A stretch of 60,513 nucleotides of DNA from Rhodovulum visakhapatnamense (GCF_004365965.1 NZ_SOEB01000027.1:1-60513), one strand, 5' to 3'. Counted from the stretch's first letter, positions 40,209 to 49,122 are shown. Numbers and translations are program-made. Notes: a model not told the origin generated them from the sequence alone.

Positions 40209-40245
40209 CCCAGGAAAGTTCGCGAACTTTCCTGGGGTGCTTTTT
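40209..40245 (+). terminator. 28-base perfect palindrome followed by T-run, terminator
   Basis: CCCAGGAAAGTTCG / CGAACTTTCCTGGG, a perfect inverted repeat with no extra loop bases, followed by GTGCTTTTTCTG. The T-run lies on the plus strand, so it terminates ispG transcription. The converging dsbA gene ends at 40254. Confidence 0.75.
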
Positions 40246-40253
40246 CTGTGGGC

Positions 40254-41012
40254 TCAGTCGGCGCGGACGTCCGCGACCAGTTGCTTCATACCGTCCAGCG
40301 GGACGTAGCCGCGGATCATCTGGTCTCCGAGGATGAAGGTCGGGGTTCCCGAGATCTGCAGCCGTTGCGCCAGCGCGTGGTTCTCGGCGATGACCTTCTC
40401 CACCTCAGGCGCCTTCATCCGCTCGAGAACCGCCGTTGCGTCAAGACCGTTCTCCTCGGCCAGCCGTTTCAGCGAGTCGTCGGTGACATTGCCGCGGAAG
40501 GTGATCAGCGCGTCATGAACCTTGGCATAGGCCGCGTCGCCCGCGACCTGCTGGACCGCGATGGCAAAGCGCGAGGACAGGACCGACTGGTCGCCGAGGA
40601 TCGGAAATTCCTTCACCACGAAGCGGATGTTTCCGTCGCCCTCGATCAGCTGCGTCACTTCCGAATAGGCCTTCCGGCAATAGGTGCAGCGGTAGTCGGT
40701 GAACTCGACCAGGGTCACGTCGCCCTCGGGATTGCCGCCGACCCAGGAAAAGCCGTCCTCGAAAATGTCCTTGGCATTGACCTTGACCAGGGTCTCGTCG
40801 TTCTGCGCCTGGGCGTCGGCCTGACGCTGTTCGAGCACGCCGATGGCCTCCATCAGCACCTCGGGATTGTCCATCAGATAGGACCGCACCTCGGCGCGGA
40901 ACGCCTCGCGGTCGGCGGCGCTCATGTCGGTCAGATCGAACGCCTGGGCGGGGGCGGCGAGGGGAGCGGCGAGGCCAAGGGCCATCAGCGCGGCGGCGGT
41001 CATGCGGGTCAT
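40254..41012 (-). CDS. DsbA family thiol oxidoreductase
   Basis: A 252-residue periplasmic thiol-disulphide oxidoreductase. The signal peptide ends near APAQA. LVEFTDYRCTYCRKAY gives the redox CxxC (Cys109 and Cys112), and ISGTPTFILGDQMI supplies the cis-proline. A long N-terminal helix region (AFRAEVRSYLMDNPEVL) fits the ScsC/BcfH-like subgroup that can act as isomerase or oxidase. It lies downstream of a paralogue (41101-41835) that lacks the CxxC. The ATG at 41012 is chosen over frame extensions to 41078. Confidence 0.9.
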   Translation of the reverse strand: MTRMTAAALMALGLAAPLAAPAQAFDLTDMSAADREAFRAEVRSYLMDNPEVLMEAIGVLEQRQADAQAQNDETLVKVNAKDIFEDGFSWVGGNPEGDVTLVEFTDYRCTYCRKAYSEVTQLIEGDGNIRFVVKEFPILGDQSVLSSRFAIAVQQVAGDAAYAKVHDALITFRGNVTDDSLKRLAEENGLDATAVLERMKAPEVEKVIAENHALAQRLQISGTPTFILGDQMIRGYVPLDGMKQLVADVRAD

Positions 41013-41100
41013 CGGCTCTCTCCGTTCGTGGTGACGCGGGTCGGTCCCTCTTCGACCACATCCCGGGCGCCGGGCCAATGGGCAAATGCGGGCGCCGAGG

Positions 41101-41835
41101 TCACTTCTTGCGGCGCATTGCCTCGACCATCCGCGACAGCGCGACGGCGGGCACGTCGCCCCGGACGAGCGTGCGGTTCAGCACCTGGGCCGGGGCCGGC
41201 CCCAGATCGAGCGCCTCGGCAAGCGCCTGCGTCCCGGCAAGCTTCGTCGCGATGTCCGGGGCGTCCATCCGGGCCGCAACGGCCGCCGGGTCAAGCCCCA
41301 GCGCTGCGGCGATCCGGTCGAGCGCGGCCCGGTCAAGCGGCCCTTTCGCCGCCAGAAGCCCGGCCTGAGCGGTGCCATAGGCGTCGGGCCCCGCAAGCCG
41401 AAGCACGGCCTGAGCGAACCGTGCGGCCCGCAGGGCCTCGGGATTCCCGGGATCGGGCGCGTCCTTGACCACGAGCCGCAGCCGCCCGTCCTCGGCAGCG
41501 GTTTCCAGCGCCGCGTCCAATGCCCGCGCGGCGCCCTCGGCGCGGTAGTCGACGAAGCTGACCAGCGTCACGTCGCCCTCGGGAGTGCCGCCGGTCCAGT
41601 CATCCGGCGCGTGAAAAAGCTCATCCGCATGGGCAGCAATCAGGTCAAGATCGCTGGTCACGTGGCGTTCCATCCGGCGCGCTTCGGCGCCCTCCAGCGC
41701 CTCGCGGATCACCTCGGGATGGTCCAGCAGATAGGCGCGCAGCTCGGCGCGGAAGGCGGCTCGTTCGTCGGCGGTCAGCCCGGCGAGGGCGGGCGATCCG
41801 GCGGCCAGAAGGATCAGGACGGCCAGCGCCTTCAT
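41101..41835 (-). CDS. DsbA-like protein lacking the CxxC motif
   Basis: A 244-residue paralogue of the neighbouring DsbA: a signal peptide (to ALAG), the same N-terminal helix block (FRAELRAYLLDHPEVI) and EGDVTLVSFVDYRAEGAARAL aligned with EGDVTLVEFTDYRCTYCRKAY. The two catalytic cysteines are Ala99 and Ala102 here, and the cis-proline loop reads GPAPAQVL. It therefore cannot catalyse thiol exchange the usual way. The reading frame is intact, so it is not an obvious pseudogene. It overlaps the end of the M48 protease gene by 4 bases. Confidence 0.85.
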   Translation of the reverse strand: MKALAVLILLAAGSPALAGLTADERAAFRAELRAYLLDHPEVIREALEGAEARRMERHVTSDLDLIAAHADELFHAPDDWTGGTPEGDVTLVSFVDYRAEGAARALDAALETAAEDGRLRLVVKDAPDPGNPEALRAARFAQAVLRLAGPDAYGTAQAGLLAAKGPLDRAALDRIAAALGLDPAAVAARMDAPDIATKLAGTQALAEALDLGPAPAQVLNRTLVRGDVPAVALSRMVEAMRRKK

Positions 41836-43175
41836 TTGCGCGCGCTCCGTTCCGCGGCGGCGAGGATGTCGTCGGCCCGCAGCCAGCCCGGCGAGCCGCG
41901 CGGCAACAGACCCTCGGCCCGGCGCGCATGGACGCCCGCCGTGTCCATCCGGCCCATGATCGCATAGCGTTCGGCGGTCGCGACCGAGGCCATGCCGTTA
42001 TTTCCGGTGCGGGCATAGGCCACCGCCAGATCGCGCAGCATGCGCGGGTCGAACGGATCGCGGGCGCGGGCCTTCTCGAGCGCGTCGAGCGCCTGCCGGT
42101 TCTCGCCGGGGCGGTCGAGCGCCAGCAGCGCGCGCCCGTAGCCCGCGAGGATCAGGGGCTCGTTCGGGGCCATCCGGACGGCCCGGGCATAGGCCTGGGC
42201 GGCCGGGCCGAACTGACGGGATTCCAGCAGGATCTGGCCTTTCAGCTCCTGCACGAACGGGTCGCCGCCCTGGGCGGCCTCCAGCCGGGCAAGCTCGGCC
42301 ATGGCCCGTTTCGCATCGGGCGTCCGGTGCCAGGCCACGGCGCGGCGCATCATGCCGATGGCGGTCTTGTCCTTTTCCGCCCGGCGCAGGGTATAGCGCG
42401 GGCTTTGCAGGAAGGCGCCCAGCTTGCCGCGCGCCCGGGCGAACCAGTAATCGGCCTCGGCATCGGGCTGGGCTGTGCCCTTGTAGGCGCTGGCATAGCC
42501 GCGCACGCTGCGCAGCCGGTCGGCATGCAGGGGATGGGTGCGGACATAGGGGTCCTGCCGGGTCTCGGACAGGGCCTCCTGACCGCGGAACATTTCAAGC
42601 ACATCGACCATCGCCTGGGGCGAGATCCCGGCGCGGGCCATGTAGCGCGCCCCGGCCTGATCGGCCGAGGACTCTTCGGCCCGGGTATGGGCGAAAAGAA
42701 GCCGCTGCGCCGTCGAGGAACTGCCCATCGCCAGTCCCGCGGCGGCGTCGGCATTACCGGTGGCCGCGACCGCCAGCGACATCAACAGCCCCATGCCGGC
42801 GGCGGACCCCGCGCCGCGGATGTTGGCAAGCCGGCGCGTGATATGGCCGTTCGCGATATGGGCCAGTTCGTGCGCGATCACCGCCTGCAACTCGCCCGCG
42901 CTTTCCAGCCGCAGCAGAAGCCCCGAATGGACCATGATGGTCTGGCCATCCAGCACGAAGGCGTTGAGGCTCGAGTCCTGCAGCACCATCACGCGCAGCC
43001 GCTGCGGGCTGAGCCCGGCGGCGACCGCCAGCGGCTGGGTCAGGCGTTTCAGCGCATATTCGATCTCCGCGTCGCGGATCAGCGATTGCGCCCGCGCGGC
43101 CATCGGCGCGAGCAGGACGATCAGCGCCAGGGCGAGGCCCGCCAGGCCGCGCGCCAGTCCTGTCATGGCTGCCAT
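41832..43175 (-). CDS. M48 family periplasmic metalloprotease with TPRs (BepA-like)
   Basis: A 447-residue zinc protease. After a signal peptide (about 1-29), the M48 domain has VIAHELAHIANGHI (His102-Glu103...His106) and the third ligand in EESSADQAGARYM. The C-terminal half has tetratricopeptide-like repeats (YARAVRMAPNEPLILAGYG). BepA-type proteins degrade or help assemble outer-membrane proteins. It is the first gene of a minus-strand group with the two DsbA-type genes, suggesting envelope protein quality control. The start at 43175 (MAAMTG) fits a nearby GAGG. Confidence 0.88.
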   Translation of the reverse strand: MAAMTGLARGLAGLALALIVLLAPMAARAQSLIRDAEIEYALKRLTQPLAVAAGLSPQRLRVMVLQDSSLNAFVLDGQTIMVHSGLLLRLESAGELQAVIAHELAHIANGHITRRLANIRGAGSAAGMGLLMSLAVAATGNADAAAGLAMGSSSTAQRLLFAHTRAEESSADQAGARYMARAGISPQAMVDVLEMFRGQEALSETRQDPYVRTHPLHADRLRSVRGYASAYKGTAQPDAEADYWFARARGKLGAFLQSPRYTLRRAEKDKTAIGMMRRAVAWHRTPDAKRAMAELARLEAAQGGDPFVQELKGQILLESRQFGPAAQAYARAVRMAPNEPLILAGYGRALLALDRPGENRQALDALEKARARDPFDPRMLRDLAVAYARTGNNGMASVATAERYAIMGRMDTAGVHARRAEGLLPRGSPGWLRADDILAAAERSARK

Positions 43176-43237
43176 TGACCTCGCCCCTCTCGGCTGGAAG
43201 AAAGCCTGCAACTGGCAGGCACCCTAAGGAGACGGGC

Positions 43238-44377
43238 ATGAAGGTTTCAAGCCGGGGCGAGGTCGATCCCTTCATTGTGATGGATGTGATGGAGGCCGCC
43301 ACCCGCGCCGAGGCGCAGGGCCGCAGGATCATCCACATGGAGGTGGGCCAGCCCGGCACGCCCGCGCCCGCGGCCGCCCGCAAGGCGCTGGCCCGCGCGA
43401 TGGAGGAAGGCCCCCTGGGCTATACCGTGGGGCTTGGCCTGCCCGCGCTGCGCGCCCGGATCGCCACGCTTTACCGCGACTGGTACGGGGTCGATCTGAA
43501 CCCAGACCGGGTGGTGGTGACGCCGGGGTCCTCGGGCGGGTTCACGCTGGCCTTCACCTCGCTTTTCGATGTCGGTGCGCGGGTCGGGATCGGCGCGCCG
43601 GGCTATCCGTCCTACAAGGCGATCCTCAAGGCGCTGGGGCTGGAACCCGTGATGATCCGGACCGAAAGCCAGCACCGGCTGCAACCGGTGCCGGGCGATC
43701 TGCCCGAAGATCTCGACGGGCTGCTGGTGGCCTCGCCCGCCAACCCCTCGGGCACGATGCTCGACCGCGACGCGCTGGGCGCATTGATCGGGGCGGCCGA
43801 GGCGCGCGGCGCGGCCTTCATTTCGGACGAGATCTATCACGGCATCGAATATGAGCGCAAAGCCGTGACCGCGCTTGAGATCACCGACGAGTCCTATGTG
43901 ATCAACTCGTTTTCCAAGTATTTCTCGATGACCGGCTGGCGGGTCGGCTGGATGGTGGTGCCCGAGGATCATGTCCGCCGGGTCGAGCGTCTGGTGCAGA
44001 ACCTCTTTATCTGCGCGCCCCATGCCAGCCAGGTCGCGGCGCTCGCGGCGCTCGATTGCGGCGACGAGCTGCAGGCCAATCTGGAGGTCTACCGGAAGAA
44101 CCGCGCGCTGATGCTGGAGGGGCTGCCCAAGGCGGGCTTTACCCGGATCGCGCCGCCCGACGGCGCGTTCTACGTCTATGCCGATGTGTCGGACCTGACG
44201 ACCGACAGCCGCGCCTTCGCCGCCGAGATCCTTGAAAAGGCAGGGGTGGCGGTGACCCCGGGGCTCGATTTCGACCCCGAGAGGGGGGCGGGCACGCTGC
44301 GCTTTTCCTATGCCCGTTCGACTGCCGATATCGAGGAGGGTCTGGCCCGGCTCGCCCGCTTCATGGCGGCGCGATGA
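43238..44377 (+). CDS. Class I/II PLP-dependent aminotransferase
   Basis: A 379-residue fold type I aminotransferase. The PLP lysine is in NSFSKYFSMTGWRVGW (Lys227). SPANPSG (about 166-172) and SDEIYHGIEY (around 197) are the usual cofactor contacts. It resembles aspartate/aromatic aminotransferases of subfamily I-gamma; substrate not assigned. AAGGAGA precedes the ATG at 43238. The stop overlaps the rarD start (ATGA). Confidence 0.88.
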   Translation: MKVSSRGEVDPFIVMDVMEAATRAEAQGRRIIHMEVGQPGTPAPAAARKALARAMEEGPLGYTVGLGLPALRARIATLYRDWYGVDLNPDRVVVTPGSSGGFTLAFTSLFDVGARVGIGAPGYPSYKAILKALGLEPVMIRTESQHRLQPVPGDLPEDLDGLLVASPANPSGTMLDRDALGALIGAAEARGAAFISDEIYHGIEYERKAVTALEITDESYVINSFSKYFSMTGWRVGWMVVPEDHVRRVERLVQNLFICAPHASQVAALAALDCGDELQANLEVYRKNRALMLEGLPKAGFTRIAPPDGAFYVYADVSDLTTDSRAFAAEILEKAGVAVTPGLDFDPERGAGTLRFSYARSTADIEEGLARLARFMAAR

Positions 44378-45327
44378 GCCCGCTCAGCCCGGCCGCGAAG
44401 GGCGTTCTGGCGATGGTGGGGGCCTCGGCGATCTGGGGCCTCTCGTCGATGTATTACAAGCTTCTGGCCCATGTCCCGCCGCTTGAGGTGCTGAGCCACC
44501 GGACGATCTGGTCGCTGGTCTTCTTCGGGCTGGTGCTGGCGGTGCAGGGGCGGCTTGGCGAACTTTGGCGGCTCTTCGGTCAGGCCCGGGCGCTCTGGCT
44601 GGTGGCGGCGGCGGCGGTGATGATCTCGACCAACTGGTTCTTCTTCATCTACGCGATCCAGATCGGCCATGCGGTCGAGGCGAGCCTTGGCTATTACATC
44701 TTTCCGCTGGTCGCGGTGGCGGTGGGCTTCGCGGCACTGGGCGAACGGCCCTCGGCCCTGCAATGGGGCGCGGTGGGCATCGCCACCGTGGCCGTCGCGG
44801 CTCTGACCTGGGGGCTCGGCGTCGCCCCCTGGCTGTCGCTGGCGCTGGCGGGAACCTTCGCGCTTTACGGGCTGGCCAAGCGTGGCGTGCCCGCCGGGCC
44901 GGTCGTGTCGGTCACCGCCGAGGTCGTCTTGCTGTTGCCGCTGGCGGTGGTCTGGCTCTGGGGGGTGCATGTCGCGGGCTGGCCCGGGCTGACCGGGCGG
45001 GCGCTGGGCGCCTTCGGCCAGGATCTTGGCGACAGCCTGCTTCTGGTCTTTTCCGGGCCGCTGACGGCGGTGCCGCTGATGCTGTTCAGCTATGCCACCA
45101 AGCGGGTCAATTTCGCGACGGTGGGGCTGGTGATGTATCTGAACCCGACGCTGCAGGTGATGGTGGCGACGCTGGTCTTCCGCGAGCCCTTCACCGGCTG
45201 GCACATCCTGGCCTTCGCCCTGATCTGGACGGCGCTGGCGCTTTATTCGGCCGAAAGCCTGCGGCAGGACAGGGCCTCGCGCAGGTCCGCCATCAGGGCG
45301 GGCACATCCGGCACCACCCGGACATAG
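44374..45327 (+). CDS. rarD: RarD-type EamA transporter
   Basis: A 317-residue integral membrane protein with ten helices. MSPLSPAAKGVLAMVGASAI, then IWGLSSMYYKLL and EVLSHRTIWSL, then STNWFFFIYAIQIGHAVEAS are characteristic of RarD. Export of a metabolite is likely; substrate unknown. Translationally coupled to the preceding aminotransferase. Its last 85 bases overlap the 3' end of a convergent gene on the other strand. Confidence 0.9.
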   Translation: MSPLSPAAKGVLAMVGASAIWGLSSMYYKLLAHVPPLEVLSHRTIWSLVFFGLVLAVQGRLGELWRLFGQARALWLVAAAAVMISTNWFFFIYAIQIGHAVEASLGYYIFPLVAVAVGFAALGERPSALQWGAVGIATVAVAALTWGLGVAPWLSLALAGTFALYGLAKRGVPAGPVVSVTAEVVLLLPLAVVWLWGVHVAGWPGLTGRALGAFGQDLGDSLLLVFSGPLTAVPLMLFSYATKRVNFATVGLVMYLNPTLQVMVATLVFREPFTGWHILAFALIWTALALYSAESLRQDRASRRSAIRAGTSGTTRT

Positions 45328-45821
45328 GCCGCCAGCGACGGCTCGGCGAAGCCCTCGTCGATGAAGTGGTGGATGAGCGCGCTCAGCGGGTTCCAGAAAC
45401 CCGCCGTGTTCAGCAGATAGATCGGCTTGGCGTGCAGCCCCAGCTGGCGCCAGGTCAGCACCTCGAAGAACTCGTCCAGCGACCCGGCGCCGCCCGGCAG
45501 CACCACGATCGCGTCGGAATTCATATACATGACCTTCTTCCGCTCGTGCATGTTCTCGGTCACGATGAAGGTCGAGAGGTCGCGCTTGCCGACCTCGCGG
45601 TCGAGCAGGTGCATGGGGATCACCCCGAAGGTCCGCCCGCCCGAGGCCTGCGCCGCCCGCGCGACCCGCCCCATCAGCCCGACATCGCCCGCGCCATAGA
45701 CAAGCTGCCAGCCCGCCTCGGCCAGCGCATGGCCGAGCGCCTCGGCGGCTTCGGGATAGTCGGGGCGCGTGCCGTCGCGTGAGCCGCAGAAGACACAGAT
45801 CGAGGGGTTTTGAAGGGTCAT
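45243..45821 (-). CDS. LOG family protein (TIGR00730), putative nucleotide phosphoribohydrolase
   Basis: A 192-residue Rossmann-fold enzyme of the Lonely-Guy type: ICVFCGSRDGTRPDY at the N-terminus, VYGAGDVGLMG and PGGAGSLDEFFEVLTWRQLG, the PGGxGTxxE-like catalytic motif (Ser for Thr). Plant and some bacterial members release cytokinin bases from their 5'-monophosphates. Its 3' end overlaps rarD by 85 bases in convergent orientation, and its start overlaps the first bases of the LysM gene's frame on the other strand. Confidence 0.88.
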   Translation of the reverse strand: MTLQNPSICVFCGSRDGTRPDYPEAAEALGHALAEAGWQLVYGAGDVGLMGRVARAAQASGGRTFGVIPMHLLDREVGKRDLSTFIVTENMHERKKVMYMNSDAIVVLPGGAGSLDEFFEVLTWRQLGLHAKPIYLLNTAGFWNPLSALIHHFIDEGFAEPSLAAYVRVVPDVPALMADLREALSCRRLSAE

Positions 45822-45921
45822 GGGGCGCCTGCGGGATCGGTTTTCTGGACCCGTGATAGCGGGGTTGGTATGGTCTCGCAAGGCGCTCGCCTGGCGGGGA
45901 CGCGCGCAGATGGGGAAGGCG

Positions 45922-47211
45922 ATGTCGGAGAGCAAGCGGTCGGTCTGGACCTGGGCGATCCTCGGCGGCGAGGCGGTGCTGGTGCTGATGGTCGCCGCCT
46001 GGTTCCTCGGCCGCGACGACGACCGAAAGGCAGACGGTCAGGCGCCCGGGGCCGCGCCATCGACGGACGCGCCCAGCCGCAGCCCGGACGCCGCAGCGCC
46101 TCAAGCCGTACCCGCGACCGGACAGGCGCCTGCCGGGGCAACGCCTTTGGACGACCGCTCGGACCTTGCGCCGCCGCCGGACACCAAGCCGCCCGTTTTC
46201 GACGTGGTGCGGGTCGGCCCCGAGGGCGGCGCGCTGGTCGCGGGCCGCGCCGAGCCCGGCAGTTCCGTCGCGGTTCTGGTCGAAGGCCGCGAAGCCACCC
46301 GCACCGAGGTTGGCGCCGATGGCGATTTCGCGGTGCTGTTCGATCTGGACCAGAGCCGCGATCCGCGCCGGATCTCGCTCTCGATGCGCAGCGCCGACGG
46401 GCGCAAGACCCCCTCTGAGGCAACGGTGATCCTCGCCCCATCGCCCGCTCCATCTCCGGCTTCGCCCGCCGTCGAGGCCGAACCGGCGGCCGGGGGCGCG
46501 CAGGCGGTCGCACAGGCGGTCGCACAGGCGGGCGCACAGGCGGCCGATGTTGGCGCGCCAGTTCCCGGACCGGCGGCGGCGGAGGGCCTGTCGGACATCG
46601 GCGCCTCTGGTGCCGCCCCGGCGGTAAGACCCGTGATCGAGGCCCCGCACGCCGCCCCCGCGATCCTGATTTCCGATGCCGGGGGGGTGCGTCTCGTCGC
46701 GCCGCCGCAGGCCGGGGAGGCCCCGCCGGTCTCGGGCGTGACGCTCGACGCGATCACCTACGATGCCGATGGGGCAGTGCGCCTTGCCGGGCGCGGCCGG
46801 CCCGGCGGCGCGCTGCGGCTCTATCTCGACAACGCGCCGCTGGCCGAGACCGGAATCGACAGCGCCGGGCGCTGGATGCTGCATGCCCCCGAGATCGGTG
46901 CCGGGCTTCATGCGCTGCGGGCCGATCTGCTGGCCGCAGACGGCAGCGTCGCCGCGCGCTTCGAGACGCCCTTCCACCGCGAGGCTCCGGCCGAAATCGC
47001 AGCCACCGCCGCGCCGCCCGCAGGGCCCGGGGGCGCGACCGGGGTCCGGGTGATCACCGTGCAACCGGGTTACACGCTGTGGGGCATCGCCGACCGCACC
47101 TATGGCCGGGGCATGCAATACGTAAAGATCTTCGAGGCCAATCGCAGCCAGATCCGCGACCCCGATCTGATCTATCCCGGCCAGATCTTCGATCTTCCTC
47201 GGGGCGAGTAG
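45922..47211 (+). CDS. LysM-domain membrane protein
   Basis: A 429-residue protein. The N-terminal membrane segment is about 7-27 (VWTWAILGGEAVLVLMVAAW). A long low-complexity Pro/Ala region follows with Ig-like segments (GGALVAGRAEPGSSVAVLVE and GGALRLYLDNAPLAE), and a C-terminal LysM domain (VQPGYTLWGIADRTYGRG, then FEANRSQIRDPDLIYPGQIF). It probably spans from the inner membrane to peptidoglycan. The ATG at 45922 (MSESKRSV) is chosen; ATG 45910 is possible. A short tandem repeat lies in the central region. Confidence 0.82.
   Translation: MSESKRSVWTWAILGGEAVLVLMVAAWFLGRDDDRKADGQAPGAAPSTDAPSRSPDAAAPQAVPATGQAPAGATPLDDRSDLAPPPDTKPPVFDVVRVGPEGGALVAGRAEPGSSVAVLVEGREATRTEVGADGDFAVLFDLDQSRDPRRISLSMRSADGRKTPSEATVILAPSPAPSPASPAVEAEPAAGGAQAVAQAVAQAGAQAADVGAPVPGPAAAEGLSDIGASGAAPAVRPVIEAPHAAPAILISDAGGVRLVAPPQAGEAPPVSGVTLDAITYDADGAVRLAGRGRPGGALRLYLDNAPLAETGIDSAGRWMLHAPEIGAGLHALRADLLAADGSVAARFETPFHREAPAEIAATAAPPAGPGGATGVRVITVQPGYTLWGIADRTYGRGMQYVKIFEANRSQIRDPDLIYPGQIFDLPRGE
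46501..46548 (+). repeat. 12-base tandem repeat in the LysM protein gene
   Basis: Four consecutive 12-base units: CAGGCGGTCGCA twice, then CAGGCGGGCGCA and a partial CAGGCGGCCGAT, coding for AQAV/AQAG-type repeats (residues about 193-210). In-frame copy changes would lengthen the flexible linker without shifting the frame. Confidence 0.8.
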
Positions 47212-47280
47212 CCCGCGCGTCGCTGGCCTTTTCCGGCATCCGGCGCTAGGGTCTGCCGCGCTCCCCAAGGAAGGCTATCG

Positions 47281-49122
47281 ATGCGCCGTGGCAAACGCCC
47301 CACAACCGCAGATCTGTCGCAGTTCGACCGCGAGCAGGGCATGCGCACGATCCGCAAGGTCGCGCCCTATCTCTGGCCCCCGGGTCAGGGCTGGGTCAAG
47401 CGCCGGGTCGTCCTGGCGCTGGCCGCCCTTCTGCTGGCCAAGGTGGTCTCGGTCGGCACGCCGTTCCTTTACAAGGCCGCCGTCGACAGCCTGACCGGCG
47501 AGACCCGCGACGACACGCTGCTGCTGGCCGTGGGCGCGGTCGGTCTGACCGTCGCCTATGGCATGGCGCGGCTGATGAATACCGGCTTTCAGCAGCTGCG
47601 CGACGCGATCTTCACCCGGGTCGGGCAACGCGCGCTGAGGCGGCTGGCGCTGGAAACCTTCACCCATATCCACCGGCTGTCGCTGCGCTATCACATCTCG
47701 CGCAAGACCGGGGGGCTGTCGCGGGTGATGGAACGCGGCGTGAAGGGCGTCGAGTTCCTGCTGCGCTTTCTTCTCTTCAGCATCGGCCCGCTGATCGTCG
47801 AGCTGGCGATGGTGGGCGTCGTCTTCGCGCTGGCCTTCGATCTGTGGTATCTCGGCGTCGTGGCGGCGGTGATCGCGGTCTATTTCAAGTTCACCTTCGT
47901 CGTCACCGACTGGCGGGTGAAGATCCGCCGCCGGATGAACGACCAGGACACCGACGCGAACCAGAAGGCCATCGACAGCCTGCTGAACTTCGAGACGGTC
48001 AAGTATTTCGGCGCCGAGGCCCGCGAGGCCGACCGCTACGACCGCGCGATGGAAGGCTATGAAGATGCCGCGATCAAGACCTCCTATTCGCTGGCGCTGC
48101 TGAATTTCGGCCAGGCCTTCATCATCACGCTTGGCATGATCGCGGTGATGGTCATGGCCGCGCTGGGGGTACAGGCGGGCAAGCTGACGGTCGGCGATTT
48201 CGTGATGGTCAATGCCTACATGATCCAGATCACCATGCCGCTGAACTTCCTCGGCGCGGTCTATCGCGAGATCCGCCAAAGCCTGATCGACATGGGTGAC
48301 ATGTTCGCCCTTCTGGAACAGCCCGCCGAGGTCACCGACCGGCCCGGCGCGCCCGCGCTGAAGGTGACGGGCGGCGCGGTCGAGTTCCGCGACGTGCGTT
48401 TCGGATACGAGCCCGAGCGGCCGATCCTGCAGGGCGTCTCGTTTTCCGTCCCGGCGGGACGCAAGGTCGCCATCGTCGGGCCGTCGGGGGCGGGCAAGTC
48501 CACCATCGGGCGGCTTCTCTTCCGCTTCTACGACGTGACCGGCGGCGCGGTGACCATCGACGGTCAGGACCTGCGCGAGGTCACCCAGGACAGCCTGCAC
48601 CGCGCCATCGGCGTCGTGCCGCAGGACACGGTTCTGTTCAACGACACCATCCTTTACAACATCGCCTATGGCCGCCCCGACGCGAGCCCCGCCGAAATCG
48701 AGGCCGCGGCCCGCGCCGCCAAGATCCACGACTTCGTCGAAACGCTGCCCAAGGGCTATGAGACGCTGGTCGGCGAACGCGGGCTCAAGCTGTCGGGCGG
48801 CGAGAAACAGCGCGTGGGCATCGCCCGGACGCTTCTGAAGAACCCGCCGATCCTGCTGCTCGACGAGGCCACCTCGGCGCTTGATTCCGAGACCGAGGCG
48901 GGCATCCAGTCGGAACTCAAGGCGATGGGCGAAGGCCGCACGGTGATCGCCATCGCCCACCGGCTGTCGACCATCGTCGATGCCGACGAGATCGTGGTGC
49001 TGGAGGACGGCCATGTGGTCGAGCGCGGCACGCATGAGGCGCTTCTGGCCCGCGGCGGCCGCTACGCCGCGATGTGGCAGCGCCAGCAGGCGGGCGAGGA
49101 CGAGGATATCGCGGCCGAATGA
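47281..49122 (+). CDS. Atm1-type ABC transporter (ABCB7/HMT1-like)
   Basis: A 613-residue half-transporter. The exporter domain has NQKAIDSLLNFETVKYFGAEA, the hallmark of Atm1/ABCB7-class proteins. The nucleotide-binding domain has GPSGAGKST, LSGGEKQRV and ILLLDEATSALD. In alphaproteobacteria, Atm1-like proteins export glutathione-bound metals and relate to heavy-metal resistance. A good AAGGAAGG precedes the ATG at 47281. It is convergent with the RND permease gene. Confidence 0.88.
   Translation: MRRGKRPTTADLSQFDREQGMRTIRKVAPYLWPPGQGWVKRRVVLALAALLLAKVVSVGTPFLYKAAVDSLTGETRDDTLLLAVGAVGLTVAYGMARLMNTGFQQLRDAIFTRVGQRALRRLALETFTHIHRLSLRYHISRKTGGLSRVMERGVKGVEFLLRFLLFSIGPLIVELAMVGVVFALAFDLWYLGVVAAVIAVYFKFTFVVTDWRVKIRRRMNDQDTDANQKAIDSLLNFETVKYFGAEAREADRYDRAMEGYEDAAIKTSYSLALLNFGQAFIITLGMIAVMVMAALGVQAGKLTVGDFVMVNAYMIQITMPLNFLGAVYREIRQSLIDMGDMFALLEQPAEVTDRPGAPALKVTGGAVEFRDVRFGYEPERPILQGVSFSVPAGRKVAIVGPSGAGKSTIGRLLFRFYDVTGGAVTIDGQDLREVTQDSLHRAIGVVPQDTVLFNDTILYNIAYGRPDASPAEIEAAARAAKIHDFVETLPKGYETLVGERGLKLSGGEKQRVGIARTLLKNPPILLLDEATSALDSETEAGIQSELKAMGEGRTVIAIAHRLSTIVDADEIVVLEDGHVVERGTHEALLARGGRYAAMWQRQQAGEDEDIAAE

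Noticed and set aside
44308-47268. 986-residue open frame on the minus strand
   Set aside because: Antisense to rarD and the LysM gene, and overlaps the LOG gene in another frame; no recognisable protein family.
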